NCBI RefSeq assembly: GCF_002915595.1
Contig: NZ_PQGG01000031.1
Location: forward strand, 62,001 to 126,000
Length of the DNA stretch: 64,000 bases
DNA from: Zhongshania marina
GTDB lineage: Bacteria > Pseudomonadota > Gammaproteobacteria > Pseudomonadales > Spongiibacteraceae
Direction of reading: 5' to 3'
The translations under genes and the position numbers were made by a program. Positions 33,985 through 43,628 of this stretch are shown here, piece after piece (position 1 is the stretch's first letter; every line of letters begins with the position of its first letter). The notes under the pieces were generated by a model, which saw only the letters and a program-made list of their open reading frames with translations, was not told the origin of the DNA and made no database searches.

Positions 33985-33998
33985 AGCGCCAAGTACAT

Positions 33999-34024
33999 CG
34001 CCGCTGCGACAATCCGCAACGGCG
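33999..34024 (+). terminator. Possible weak terminator after the CBS gene
   Basis: CGCCGCTGCG and CGCAACGGCG pair with one mismatch around a 6-nt loop, followed by TCCTTTAAA. The stem is good but the T-run is short. Confidence 0.4.
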
Positions 34025-34058
34025 TCCTTTAAACAACACAGCTTAAAGGAGCACACGG

Positions 34059-34907
34059 ATGAAGCTTGCCATTCTTTTCAGCTGTATTTTTGGCTTTTTT
34101 CTTGCCCCGCACTCGCAGGCAAACACCCTCACCGATCTCCCTTACGGTGAGGCCAAAGAACAAAAGCTCGATGTCTATCTGCCAGCAAAATCACTAAATA
34201 GCCCGATATTATTTATGGTTCACGGCGGCGCTTGGCGAATTGGCGACAAACAAAATCACAGCGTAGTTAAAGCCAAAGTTGAGCGCTGGGTAAAACAAGG
34301 CTGGGTATTCGTTTCCATTAATTACCGCATGCTGCCAAAGACAGATCCCTATCGGCAGGCGGGCGACGTCGCCAAAGCCCTTGCCTATCTGCAGGCACAC
34401 AGTACAGAGTGGGGCGCAGACCCAGGCAAACTTGTCGTAATGGGGCATTCCGCCGGCGCGCATCTAGTTTCCCTGGTATTAACTGATGCCGCTCTTTATG
34501 ACGCCGAGGCAATGAAGCAAATACAAGGCGGTATTCTCCTCGACAGCGCCGCTCTAGATATCACTAAAATTATGAGTGAAAAACATCCGCGCCTCTATGA
34601 TCGGGCCTTTGGCAAAGATCCCGTCTATTGGCGTAAAACCTCCGCCATTGAGCATCTCCACAGCAAAGTAAAACCGATGCTAGCTGTGTGCTCAACTCAG
34701 CGCGACAATAGCTGTGCACAGGCAAGTGCCTTCGTCAAAAAGGCGCGCACTCTCGGGGTGGACGCGCGACAATTAGGCGTAGATTTATCCCACACCCAAA
34801 TAAACGCTAATCTCGGTGAAGACTCGCATTACACAGAAAATATAGAAGAATTTATTCGCAGCCTCGATCCACGCTTTAAGGATTTTTTGGCACCCGCAAC
34901 GCAGTAA
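34059..34907 (+). CDS. Exported alpha/beta-hydrolase (esterase/lipase family)
   Basis: This 282-residue protein has a signal peptide ending near SQANTLT (about residue 22). The oxyanion-hole motif HGGAWRIGD (about residues 53-61) and nucleophile elbow GHSAGAH (Ser about 131) mark the hormone-sensitive-lipase-like/BD-FAE group. The catalytic acid and His are probably in the CSTQRDN region and LSHTQIN. It should act on esters in the periplasm or outside; the substrate is unknown. It is followed by a ZIP transporter gene 12 bp downstream and may be co-transcribed with it. Confidence 0.86.
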   Translation: MKLAILFSCIFGFFLAPHSQANTLTDLPYGEAKEQKLDVYLPAKSLNSPILFMVHGGAWRIGDKQNHSVVKAKVERWVKQGWVFVSINYRMLPKTDPYRQAGDVAKALAYLQAHSTEWGADPGKLVVMGHSAGAHLVSLVLTDAALYDAEAMKQIQGGILLDSAALDITKIMSEKHPRLYDRAFGKDPVYWRKTSAIEHLHSKVKPMLAVCSTQRDNSCAQASAFVKKARTLGVDARQLGVDLSHTQINANLGEDSHYTENIEEFIRSLDPRFKDFLAPATQ

Positions 34908-34919
34908 ATAGACGTAACT

Positions 34920-35636
34920 ATGCACGGCATACTCACAATTATTCTGTTAACCGCCGCAGCTGGCGCGTGTATTCCGATTGGCGGCTATATTGCCAGCCGA
35001 ACCCGTATTCAACAGCATTGGCTGGATGAAGAGCTACGCCACTCTATTATATCGTTAGGTGCAGGGATTCTACTCGGCGCGGTCGCCATAGTATTAGCGC
35101 CTGATGCATTGGAGCACCTCAATCACTCTCCGTGGTCTATTCTCTTATTACTAAGTGGCGGTGGCATTTTTTATTATCTAGAAAAATATTTAGATATTCA
35201 CCGCCGATCCGCGCCACAATTAACAGGTATGCTGCTAGATTATATTCCCGAGTCATTGGCCCTCGGCGGTATAGCGGCAAGCGGTGCAGACACCACACTT
35301 CTGCTCGCTGTACTGATTGGTTTGCAAAATTTGCCCGAAGGCTTCAACGCCTTCAAAGAGCTTACCGATACCGGACGCAGCGCGAATAAAGTACTAATGA
35401 TGATGCTCGCACTAGTGCCGCTCGGCCCCTTATTTGGCTTAGCAGGTTACACTTTTTTAGGTGAACAGAATGAAATTCTGGGAAGTATTATGCTAATTGC
35501 CAGCGGCGGAATTTTATACCTAATATTTCAAGATATTGCCCCGCAAATACCCATACGCAAACACCGTGGTCCACCGCTTGGAGCGGTCATTGGCTTTGCT
35601 ATCGCCATGCTAGGTAGCGTACTTAGTCAGTATTAG
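34920..35636 (+). CDS. ZIP family metal transporter
   Basis: This 238-residue membrane protein has about eight helices. The metal-path residues are in DYIPESLALGG (helix 4, about residues 108-118) and LQNLPEGFNAF (helix 5, about 139-149), the signature of ZIP transporters. It likely imports zinc, iron or manganese into the cytoplasm. The family's usual His in helix 4 (HNxPEG) is replaced by Tyr-Ile, so selectivity may differ from zinc. It lies 12 bp after the esterase gene. No Zur-like box is seen upstream. Confidence 0.85.
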   Translation: MHGILTIILLTAAAGACIPIGGYIASRTRIQQHWLDEELRHSIISLGAGILLGAVAIVLAPDALEHLNHSPWSILLLLSGGGIFYYLEKYLDIHRRSAPQLTGMLLDYIPESLALGGIAASGADTTLLLAVLIGLQNLPEGFNAFKELTDTGRSANKVLMMMLALVPLGPLFGLAGYTFLGEQNEILGSIMLIASGGILYLIFQDIAPQIPIRKHRGPPLGAVIGFAIAMLGSVLSQY

Positions 35637-35703
35637 GCAAATATTCTTGTGGGCTGTAGTCCGGTACAATCTTTAACTCAAATGTATCAACGGGTTTTCA
35701 TTT

Positions 35704-35862
35704 ATGCGGTTTTTGCTGTTAATCATCTTCACTAGCCTAATCAGCGCCTGTGGACTTTCGTCCTATGACCAATCGCGAGAATGGCGTCTGCAAGAATGCG
35801 AAAAAATACTTAACGACACCGACCGCGCCAACTGCAAAACCAACACACCATATTATAAATAA
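35704..35862 (+). CDS. Small lipoprotein (52 residues)
   Basis: This short gene encodes MRFLLLIIFTSLISACGLSS followed by 32 polar residues. The lipobox LISAC (Cys at residue 16) is clear, with Gly at +2. The mature part is highly charged and has two further cysteines (about residues 30 and 44). I know no family. The start codon is the only ATG in frame. It stands alone between the ZIP gene and the reductase at 36047. The lipoprotein signal makes chance unlikely, but the function is unknown. Confidence 0.6.
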   Translation: MRFLLLIIFTSLISACGLSSYDQSREWRLQECEKILNDTDRANCKTNTPYYK

Positions 35863-36046
35863 TCAACCGCAAACACTTATTCCCACAAATGGGCTCTCTA
35901 TAGCTTGTCGTGATATTCGGCATTTTTAAGAACAATGTTTACAGTGAACAAATAGTGCTAAGCTCCTGTCCCAATAAGTCACTATTCACCTGATTGACGC
36001 TAATCACCTCCCTAGCGCAATACACTAAAACTAAAAGGGGACAACA

Positions 36047-37264
36047 ATGGCAGAGCATAAATACGATATCGTGGTTTTTGGCGCCAGCAGCTTTGTCGGC
36101 GAAATTTTATGCAACTACCTAAGCAAAAATCGCGAAGAACCCACTCTGCGCTGGGCCATTGCAGGTCGCTCTAGTGCGAAGCTAGAAGCGGTAAAAGCCA
36201 AGCTCGACAAGCCCGACTTAGACATCATCATTGCAGACGCTGCCGACGAGGAGGCATTGCGGGCGCTATGCGCACAAACCCACGTGGTCACAACAACGGT
36301 CGGCCCCTATGCGCTATATGGCGAAACCTTATTAAAAATTTGCGCCGAAACCGGCACCGACTATTGCGATCTAACAGGTGAAAACCAGTGGATCAGAAAA
36401 ATGATCGAGCGCTACGACGCCACCGCTAAAGCATCCGGGGCGCGCATTGTAAACTGCTGCGGCTTCGACTCCATTCCATCGGATCTCGGTGTGTACTACA
36501 CCCAGCAACAAAGTAAAGAGCTCTTTGGTGAGTACTGCGACACCGTCAGTATGCGGGTAAAAACCGCCAAAGGTGGCTTGTCCGGCGGAACCTTTGCCAG
36601 CTTGCTCAACCTAATGAAAGAGGCATCCACTAATCCCGCATTGCGCAAGGAAATGGCCGATCCTTATTCCCTATGCCCCGACGAAGAGAGCAAAGCGCGT
36701 CAAATAAACACCGGCCTAGCCCAATTCGACAAGATCTCAGGAAGCTGGACGGCACCCTTTATCATGGCGGCAATTAACACTCGCGTAGTACAGCGCTCAA
36801 ATTTTCTACTAAAAGAAGCCTACGCAAAGCCCTTTTTTTACGACGAGGCGATGATGCTTGGCAAAGGTTTCAGTGGTCGGCTGCGCGCCGGTGCCGTTGG
36901 CGGAGGGCTCGCCGGCTTCATGCTCACCGCCAGCCTCAAACCTGGGCGCTGGATTTTATCTCGGGTATTGCCGTCACCGGGTGAAGGCCCCAGCCCGCAA
37001 GAACAAGAAAACGGTTTTTACGATCTGTATTTTTATGGCAAAACCGCCTCGGGTAAAAAGCTACAATGTCGAGTCACCGGCGACAAGGACCCCGGCTACG
37101 GCTCAACCGCAAAAATGCTCGGCCAAGCCAGCATTTGCCTTGCCCGTGACATTGATAAAGCAGAACTTGCAGGCGGCTTACTCACCCCCGCAAGTTGCTT
37201 TGGCAATATTCTAATCGAGCGTTTAAAGGCGTACTCAGGACTAACGTTTAGCGTGATTCGATAA
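36047..37264 (+). CDS. Saccharopine-dehydrogenase-like / trans-acting enoyl reductase family protein
   Basis: This 405-residue NAD(P)-binding protein has a Rossmann motif VVFGASSFVGEIL (about residues 9-21) and CDLTGENQWIRKMIERY with NCCGFDSIPSDLGVYY (about 143-158), which define the family containing the mycobacterial trans-acting enoyl reductase and eukaryotic saccharopine-dehydrogenase-like oxidoreductase. These act on lipids or polyketide-like chains; a true saccharopine dehydrogenase is unlikely. A good AAAAGGGG site precedes the ATG. It is a single-gene unit with no lipid-synthesis neighbours, so its pathway is unknown. Confidence 0.82.
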   Translation: MAEHKYDIVVFGASSFVGEILCNYLSKNREEPTLRWAIAGRSSAKLEAVKAKLDKPDLDIIIADAADEEALRALCAQTHVVTTTVGPYALYGETLLKICAETGTDYCDLTGENQWIRKMIERYDATAKASGARIVNCCGFDSIPSDLGVYYTQQQSKELFGEYCDTVSMRVKTAKGGLSGGTFASLLNLMKEASTNPALRKEMADPYSLCPDEESKARQINTGLAQFDKISGSWTAPFIMAAINTRVVQRSNFLLKEAYAKPFFYDEAMMLGKGFSGRLRAGAVGGGLAGFMLTASLKPGRWILSRVLPSPGEGPSPQEQENGFYDLYFYGKTASGKKLQCRVTGDKDPGYGSTAKMLGQASICLARDIDKAELAGGLLTPASCFGNILIERLKAYSGLTFSVIR

Positions 37265-37277
37265 TATCTGCATAAAG

Positions 37278-37322
37278 GCTGAGTGGCGTTGGTACAGCAA
37301 TTAAGTACAAAATCCACTCAGC
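37278..37322. terminator. Hairpin between the reductase and STAS genes
   Basis: GCTGAGTGG (37278-37286) and CCACTCAGC (37314-37322) form a perfect 9-bp stem with a long loop containing a smaller GTAC/GTAC pairing. It lies between convergent genes and has no T-run, so it may be a bidirectional transcript end. Confidence 0.45.
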
Positions 37323-37334
37323 ACAAACTACAGC

Positions 37335-37715
37335 TTAACCAAGTGCACCCACATCCCGCTCGCTCACCCAAATTAATGCTTCATCCTTTTGCAAAGGAAT
37401 GAAGTGGTCAATTTCAATATTCGGAAAAGCACGTGTAATAAGCGCTGTACCGCGGTTAAACCAACGGGGCTCGCCGAGAATAGCTGTACGTGTAAAACGG
37501 TTTATATACTTGGCTAAAAACCGCATTTCTTTTAACCAGCCGCGCACCGTAAAACCTTCAAAATGATCGAGCTCAATAAAGATATTTAAATTATCTTCAT
37601 CGATCAGTTTGCGCTCAACTTCCTTCAATATGACTTCAATGTCTGTGTGATTAATCTTGCCAGAAACCCTAACACCTACAACGTGGGGGAATGGAAGGGC
37701 TAACAACTCCAGCAT
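37335..37715 (-). CDS. STAS/SpoIIAA-like domain protein
   Basis: This 126-residue protein matches the SpoIIAA-like family (STAS superfamily). It has an alternating beta/alpha pattern, with VVGVRVSGKINHTDIEVIL near the start, LDHFEGFTVRGWLKEMRF in the middle (about residues 49-66) and a C-terminal LIWVSER strand. Members are small cytoplasmic proteins that may bind lipids or act in signalling. No phosphorylatable Ser in the classical anti-anti-sigma position is evident. It follows yheV by 87 bp on the same strand. Confidence 0.78.
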   Translation of the reverse strand: MLELLALPFPHVVGVRVSGKINHTDIEVILKEVERKLIDEDNLNIFIELDHFEGFTVRGWLKEMRFLAKYINRFTRTAILGEPRWFNRGTALITRAFPNIEIDHFIPLQKDEALIWVSERDVGALG

Positions 37716-37802
37716 AGAATTTCCTCCGCAAATGCTTTGTAAAAAGTATAGGCAAGATCAGCGCATTTGCGTTCCCTATAAATAAAAAATCGGTATTATT
37801 CC

Positions 37803-38090
37803 TCAATGATCGTTGCGATTGCGGCCATCCCGGGGATCAATCAAAGACACAATATGCACTTCGTCCTCATGGGCCAGCACTTTCTCACCTGGCCTCGGCT
37901 GATTAACACGCGTTGTCGGCTCTTCAATTTTGCCGGTGTCGTCACGAATAGATTCTTTAAATCCGCAGCGCACGCACTCACGAATTTGCTCTACATCAGA
38001 CACTCGGTACATCACGGTTTTATCCATTTCTGCACACTTGGGGCAAACGGCTCCCGCTATAAAACGACGTTGATTAAATACCGTAGCCAC
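37803..38090 (-). CDS. yheV: YheV family zinc-ribbon protein
   Basis: This 95-residue protein has one zinc ribbon: CPKC (about residues 16-19) and CVRC (about 39-42). It starts ATVFNQRRFIAGAVCPKC, as in YheV of Escherichia coli. The ribbon is followed by an acidic and Pro-rich tail. It lies 2 bp downstream of prlC, the same pairing seen in many gammaproteobacteria, so they are probably co-translated. The function is unknown; a role with the peptidase is suggested only by context. Confidence 0.88.
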   Translation of the reverse strand: MATVFNQRRFIAGAVCPKCAEMDKTVMYRVSDVEQIRECVRCGFKESIRDDTGKIEEPTTRVNQPRPGEKVLAHEDEVHIVSLIDPRDGRNRNDH

Positions 38091-38092
38091 GT

Positions 38093-40126
38093 TTACGCTC
38101 CCTTGGAAATAGCGATGCCAGAATGACGCAATAGGGCATCATTCGCTGGGGCCCGACCACGGAAATTTTTAAATAAAACATCGGCGGCTTCGGAGCCACC
38201 GCGCTCTAAAATTTCAGTGCGGAATTTTTTGCCGACTTCAACATTCATCACGCCTTTCTCTTCGAACAAAGAAAAAGCATCTGCTGATAAAACCTCAGCC
38301 CATTTATAACTGTAATAGCCCGCAGCGTAGCCACCAGCAAAAATATGCGAAAAACTATTTTGAAAGCGGTTAAATGCCGGTGGCTGAAAGACTGCAACTT
38401 GATCTCGAACAGCGTTAATAACCGAATCTATATCCGTCTCATCACAAATGCCAGACTGCATATGCAATTTAAAATCGAATAAAGAAAACTCTATTTGACG
38501 CAGCATCTGCATACCAGATTGAAAATTCTTCGCCGCTAACATCTTGTCTAGCAACTCTTCTGGCAATGGCTCACCGCTTTGATAGTGAGCAGAAATATCG
38601 GGGATCACCGATTTTTCCCAACACCAGTTTTCCAAAAATTGGCTGGGTAGTTCTACCGCATCCCAAGCAACGCCACTTATACCCGCCACGCTCAGGCAAT
38701 CTATTTGCGTCAACATATGGTGAAGGCCGTGACCAAACTCATGAAATAAGGTGGTCACTTCATTATGGGTTAGTAGAGAAGGGCGCTCACTGGTTGGCGG
38801 CGAAAAGTTGCACACCAAAAACGCGACTGGCTGCTGCACACTGCCATCGTCTAGCAGGCGGCGGCCCCGTGCGTTTGCCATCCACGCACCACCGCGCTTA
38901 TTGTTGCGGGCGTATAAATCTAAATAGAAATGTGCGAGCACCTCGCCATTGCGAGAGATGCGATAGCACTGAGCATCTTTATGCCAAAAATCAGCGTCAT
39001 TGAGTGCACTAATCTCAATATCAAATAATTGACCGGTGATCTTGAATAAGCCACTCATCACTTTTTCGACTGGAAAGTAAGGGCGCAATGCCTCTTGGGA
39101 AAGCGTAAATGAGGCTTCTTTTAACTTTTCGCTAAAATAGGCTACGTCCCAGGCCTTCAACTCTCCGACGCCTTGCTCAGCAGCAAAAGCCGCCAGTTCA
39201 GCAAATTCCTTCGCTGCCACCGGCTTGCTGGCCTCGGCCAGTTCTTCCAAAAAGTCGATAACTTGCCGGCTAGATTCCGCCATTTTGCTGGCAAGGGAGT
39301 ACTCAGAATAATGTTCAAAACCGAGTAGCTGCGCCATTTCTTGGCGCAGCTGTGAAATCTCTACCATCAAGGGGCCGTTGTCCCACTTACCGGCCTGCGG
39401 CCCTTGAGCAGAGGCACGCGTTGCATAGGCCGTGTACATTTCCTCGCGCAGTTCGCGGTTGTCGGCATACTGCATAATGGGAAGGTAGGTGGGGATATCC
39501 AAGCTGAGGCGATAACCATCAAAACCTTTGGCCTGAGCAGACTCACGCAAATTATCAAGCACCGTGGCTGGCACACCAGCTAGGTCAGCAGCGTCGCTAA
39601 TTAACTTTTCCCAACCGTCGGTGGCGTCCAAAACATTATTTGAAAACCCCGTCGATAATTCGCTTAGGCGCTGTTGAATTTCGCTAAATCGGCTGGCTTT
39701 ATCGCCCTCTAAGGCAACGCCTGACAGGGTGAAGTCTCGCAGCATATTGCGCACAGCTTGCTGGCGGGGCCCGCTTAAACAACTAAATGAATCACTTTCA
39801 GCAAAGGCCTGCACTCGCTCAAACAAGGGGCGGTTTTGACCCATTTCGCTGTTGTACGCCGTCAATAATGGCAAGCAAGCACTATAGGCTTCGCGCCATG
39901 CATCGCCACTGAGAACGCTGTGTAAATGACTCATCGGCGCCCAGAAGCAACCAATTTTGTCATCAATTTCTTCCAGCGGTGCCATTAAATTTGACCAATC
40001 TGGACTGCACTCATCGGCAACAACGACCGCCACCTGCCGCCGCGACTCCGCTAATAAATCCTCACATTCTTTTGCCATTGCCTGAGGATCAAGGGTAGAG
40101 AAAATTGGTAAACTATTAGCCGTCAT
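38093..40126 (-). CDS. prlC: Oligopeptidase A (M3 metallopeptidase)
   Basis: This cytoplasmic zinc peptidase degrades signal-peptide fragments and other short peptides. The 677-residue protein has the M3A catalytic motif HEFGH in TLFHEFGHGLHHML (about residue 465) and the downstream Glu in VAWDAVELPSQFLENW. Its length is that of Escherichia coli OpdA. It is the first gene of a prlC-yheV unit. A gamma carbonic anhydrase gene is divergent 140 bp away, a neighbourhood also found in Pseudomonas. Confidence 0.95.
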   Translation of the reverse strand: MTANSLPIFSTLDPQAMAKECEDLLAESRRQVAVVVADECSPDWSNLMAPLEEIDDKIGCFWAPMSHLHSVLSGDAWREAYSACLPLLTAYNSEMGQNRPLFERVQAFAESDSFSCLSGPRQQAVRNMLRDFTLSGVALEGDKASRFSEIQQRLSELSTGFSNNVLDATDGWEKLISDAADLAGVPATVLDNLRESAQAKGFDGYRLSLDIPTYLPIMQYADNRELREEMYTAYATRASAQGPQAGKWDNGPLMVEISQLRQEMAQLLGFEHYSEYSLASKMAESSRQVIDFLEELAEASKPVAAKEFAELAAFAAEQGVGELKAWDVAYFSEKLKEASFTLSQEALRPYFPVEKVMSGLFKITGQLFDIEISALNDADFWHKDAQCYRISRNGEVLAHFYLDLYARNNKRGGAWMANARGRRLLDDGSVQQPVAFLVCNFSPPTSERPSLLTHNEVTTLFHEFGHGLHHMLTQIDCLSVAGISGVAWDAVELPSQFLENWCWEKSVIPDISAHYQSGEPLPEELLDKMLAAKNFQSGMQMLRQIEFSLFDFKLHMQSGICDETDIDSVINAVRDQVAVFQPPAFNRFQNSFSHIFAGGYAAGYYSYKWAEVLSADAFSLFEEKGVMNVEVGKKFRTEILERGGSEAADVLFKNFRGRAPANDALLRHSGIAISKGA

Positions 40127-40266
40127 GGTGAAAAAGACCTATAAACTGGAAAGCGAGAATGCACCCAGTGTATCAAATCTACCGCCCTGCCGAATCCTGT
40201 TAGTATTCTTTTAACAGGCGGGGCCACCGAAAAGTAAGTACCTCACACGCCTACCGGAGAAAAATA

Positions 40267-40824
40267 ATGAGCTACCAAGCCCAGCAATTTATCAGAACAT
40301 TTGAAGAGCACACTCCGCACTTAGGTGAACGCGTTTTTATTGACCCCAGCGCCGTGGTTATAGGTGATGTGAGTATTGGTGACGACAGTTCAATTTGGCC
40401 AAACACGACTGTGCGCGGCGACATGCACCGCATCCGAATTGGCGCCCGCAGCAGTATTCAAGACAATAGCGTTTTACACATTACCCACGCTGGCCCCTAC
40501 AATCCCGAAGGTTACCCTCTTAGCATTGGCGACGAAGTCACCGTTGCCCACAGCGTAACACTGCATGGCTGCACCATAGGCAGCCGCGTACTCATTGGCA
40601 TGGGTAGCATTGTGATGGACGGCGCCGTAATCGAGGACGATGTGGTAGTTGGTGCAAATTCGCTAGTGCCACCCGGTAAAAAACTAGCCAGCGGCTGGCT
40701 GTATGTGGGCAGTCCGGCAAAACCAGTACGGGAACTTAGTGAAGGGGAGTACAAGTACTTTAGCTATAGCGCTACAAATTATGCCAAGTTGAAAGATCGG
40801 CATATTGCAGCGCTATCACGTTAA
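40267..40824 (+). CDS. Gamma carbonic anhydrase family protein (YrdA-like)
   Basis: This 185-residue left-handed beta-helix protein is built of hexapeptide repeats (about residues 20-145). Zinc-ligand histidines are in LHITHAG (about 71-77), VAHSV and TLHGC (about 95-101), matching the YrdA/CaiE-like gamma carbonic anhydrase family. It acts as a cytoplasmic trimer; the activity of these members is often weak or undetected. It starts 140 bp from prlC and ends 3 bp from the convergent antiporter gene. Confidence 0.9.
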   Translation: MSYQAQQFIRTFEEHTPHLGERVFIDPSAVVIGDVSIGDDSSIWPNTTVRGDMHRIRIGARSSIQDNSVLHITHAGPYNPEGYPLSIGDEVTVAHSVTLHGCTIGSRVLIGMGSIVMDGAVIEDDVVVGANSLVPPGKKLASGWLYVGSPAKPVRELSEGEYKYFSYSATNYAKLKDRHIAALSR

Positions 40825-40827
40825 ACC

Positions 40828-41796
40828 CTAGTAGACGCCCGCATCGTGCAACAGATAAACGATATAGGCGATATAAATTAACAGTAAACCGCCGCCCTCT
40901 ACACGAGAAATACGCCGCCCTTTACGGGGCCCGCAGGCCACCAAAAAGAACAGCCCGGTGAGTACAAGCATCACTGGGTAGTCTCGGCTCAAGACCTTTT
41001 CATCTATCACACCTGGCGCAATTACCCCGGGTAGGGCCATAACCCCCAATAGGTTAAATAGGTTTGAGCCCACCACATTACCGATCGCGATGTCGTGTTC
41101 GTTCTTGCGCGCAGCCGCAACCGACGCTGCCAGCTCCGGCAAACTGGTGCCTACCGCCACAACGGTCAATCCAATAACCAAGTCACTCAAGCCGAAGAAT
41201 TGGGCAATCTCCACCGCTGACCACACCAGCAACCGCGCCGAGCCAATAAGCAGCAAAAAGCCAAATAACAGCCAGCCTAGCGCAACTCCCAGCGACATAT
41301 CGCGGGGAATTTCTGCTTCAAACTCAGCCTCTATACTGTCGCCCTTGCTGTGCTTGGCCTCCCACAATTGCCTAAGCACCACCAGCAAAAAACCTACTAA
41401 TAAGATGCTGCCGTCCATGACACCTAAATGCCCATCCATCAGCAAGACGAAACCCACCAACATCACCAAAATCAGCAGGGGAATTTCGCGGGTAATCAGC
41501 TTAGATTGCACATTAAGAGGGATTAGCAGGGCGGTAAAACCTAAAATTAAGGCGATATTGGTGATATTTGAGCCCAGCGCATTACCAACGGCTAGGCCGG
41601 GCTGACCGTCTACAGCAGCAATGGCAGACACCAACATTTCCGGCGCAGAGGTGCCAATACCCACTACCAAAATACCCACCACCAAAGGCGATACACCTAA
41701 GATTGAGGCGGTAGCCGAGGCACCGATAACAAAGCGGTCTGCGCTCCACACGAGTAAAACCAAACCCACTATCAAGGCGACAACGGTTAATAACAT
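40828..41796 (-). CDS. Calcium/sodium antiporter (CaCA family, YrbG-like)
   Basis: This 322-residue membrane protein has about ten helices in two inverted halves. The alpha-repeats are VGIGTSAPEMLVSAIAAV with GNALGSNITN (about residues 45-85) and VAVGTSLPELAASVAAA with GNVVGSNLFN (about 211-250). Those GTSxPE/GSN motifs line the ion sites of Na+/Ca2+ exchangers, so it likely expels Ca2+ using sodium or protons. In Escherichia coli the homologue lies near LPS-transport genes, which are absent here. It is followed by nothing in its own direction. Confidence 0.9.
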   Translation of the reverse strand: MLLTVVALIVGLVLLVWSADRFVIGASATASILGVSPLVVGILVVGIGTSAPEMLVSAIAAVDGQPGLAVGNALGSNITNIALILGFTALLIPLNVQSKLITREIPLLILVMLVGFVLLMDGHLGVMDGSILLVGFLLVVLRQLWEAKHSKGDSIEAEFEAEIPRDMSLGVALGWLLFGFLLLIGSARLLVWSAVEIAQFFGLSDLVIGLTVVAVGTSLPELAASVAAARKNEHDIAIGNVVGSNLFNLLGVMALPGVIAPGVIDEKVLSRDYPVMLVLTGLFFLVACGPRKGRRISRVEGGGLLLIYIAYIVYLLHDAGVY

Positions 41797-41830
41797 ACAA
41801 TTATTTCCAACTAGACCATCGGCATAAAGT

Positions 41831-42664
41831 TTATGCCGACAAAGATTGACGAACTAACTCAATAACAGGCTTGGTATCTGGGCGCACTCCGCGCCAAATG
41901 CAGAAAGATTCCGCCGCCTGCTCAACTAGCATCCCCAAGCCATCGGATACTGCCCATGCGGTTTCACCTGCGGCCCAACGCATAAAAGGTGTTGGTTCAG
42001 GCCCGTACATCATATCGTAAGCACAGGCCTCCGTGCTCAAGATATGGTGAGGCAAGGGCGGCAAATCGCCACTCATACTCGCGCTAGTGCCATTTATAAT
42101 GAGGTCAAATTGCCCACCAGCCAAACCGTCATAGCTACAGCCGGCGATATTTCCCAGCGAATCAAAATGCGCAGCCAAACTTTGCGCTTTATCCACCGTC
42201 CGGTTCGCCACCAAAACATGGGCGGGGCCTTGTTTTAGTAGAGGCCCAAGAATACCCCGCACCGCACCGCCAGCACCTAAAACTAGCACCCTACGTCCAC
42301 TCAACTCCCAACCAAGGTTGTCATGCATGTCGCGAACTAGGCCAACACCGTCGGTATTGTCGCCGTAAATGCTGCCATCTTCTTGTAAAGCAAGGGTATT
42401 TACTGCACCAGCGCGGCGGGCGCGACCACTGAGCTGGTCGGCAAATTCAAAGGCGTCCAATTTAAAGGGCACCGTAATATTTAAGCCCTTACCACCGTGA
42501 CTAAAGAATTGGCCCGCGGTCTCAGCAAAACGCTCCAACTCCACTTTGTGGGCGCGATAATGCAATTGCTGGCCAGTTTGCTCAGCAAAGGCTGCATGTA
42601 TTTGGGGGGATTTGCTGTGCTTAACGGGGTTTCCGTACACTGCGTACTGATCTTTACTTTCCAT
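41831..42664 (-). CDS. aroE: Shikimate dehydrogenase
   Basis: AroE reduces 3-dehydroshikimate to shikimate with NADPH in aromatic amino acid synthesis. The 277-residue protein has YGNPVKHSKSPQIH (about residues 8-21), the catalytic Lys in NITVPFK (about residue 64), the Asp in GDNTDGVGL (about 101) and the NADP-binding GAGGAVRGI (about 127-135). The ATG is chosen two codons inside a TTG-started frame. It is the last gene of the LysM-dprA-tsaC-hemF-aroE series; the hemF-aroE neighbourhood matches Pseudomonas. Confidence 0.95.
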   Translation of the reverse strand: MESKDQYAVYGNPVKHSKSPQIHAAFAEQTGQQLHYRAHKVELERFAETAGQFFSHGGKGLNITVPFKLDAFEFADQLSGRARRAGAVNTLALQEDGSIYGDNTDGVGLVRDMHDNLGWELSGRRVLVLGAGGAVRGILGPLLKQGPAHVLVANRTVDKAQSLAAHFDSLGNIAGCSYDGLAGGQFDLIINGTSASMSGDLPPLPHHILSTEACAYDMMYGPEPTPFMRWAAGETAWAVSDGLGMLVEQAAESFCIWRGVRPDTKPVIELVRQSLSA

Positions 42665-42685
42665 AAGCAAAAAATACTGCCTTTA

Positions 42686-43618
<933 letters not shown>

Positions 43619-43628
43619 TTAATACTAC

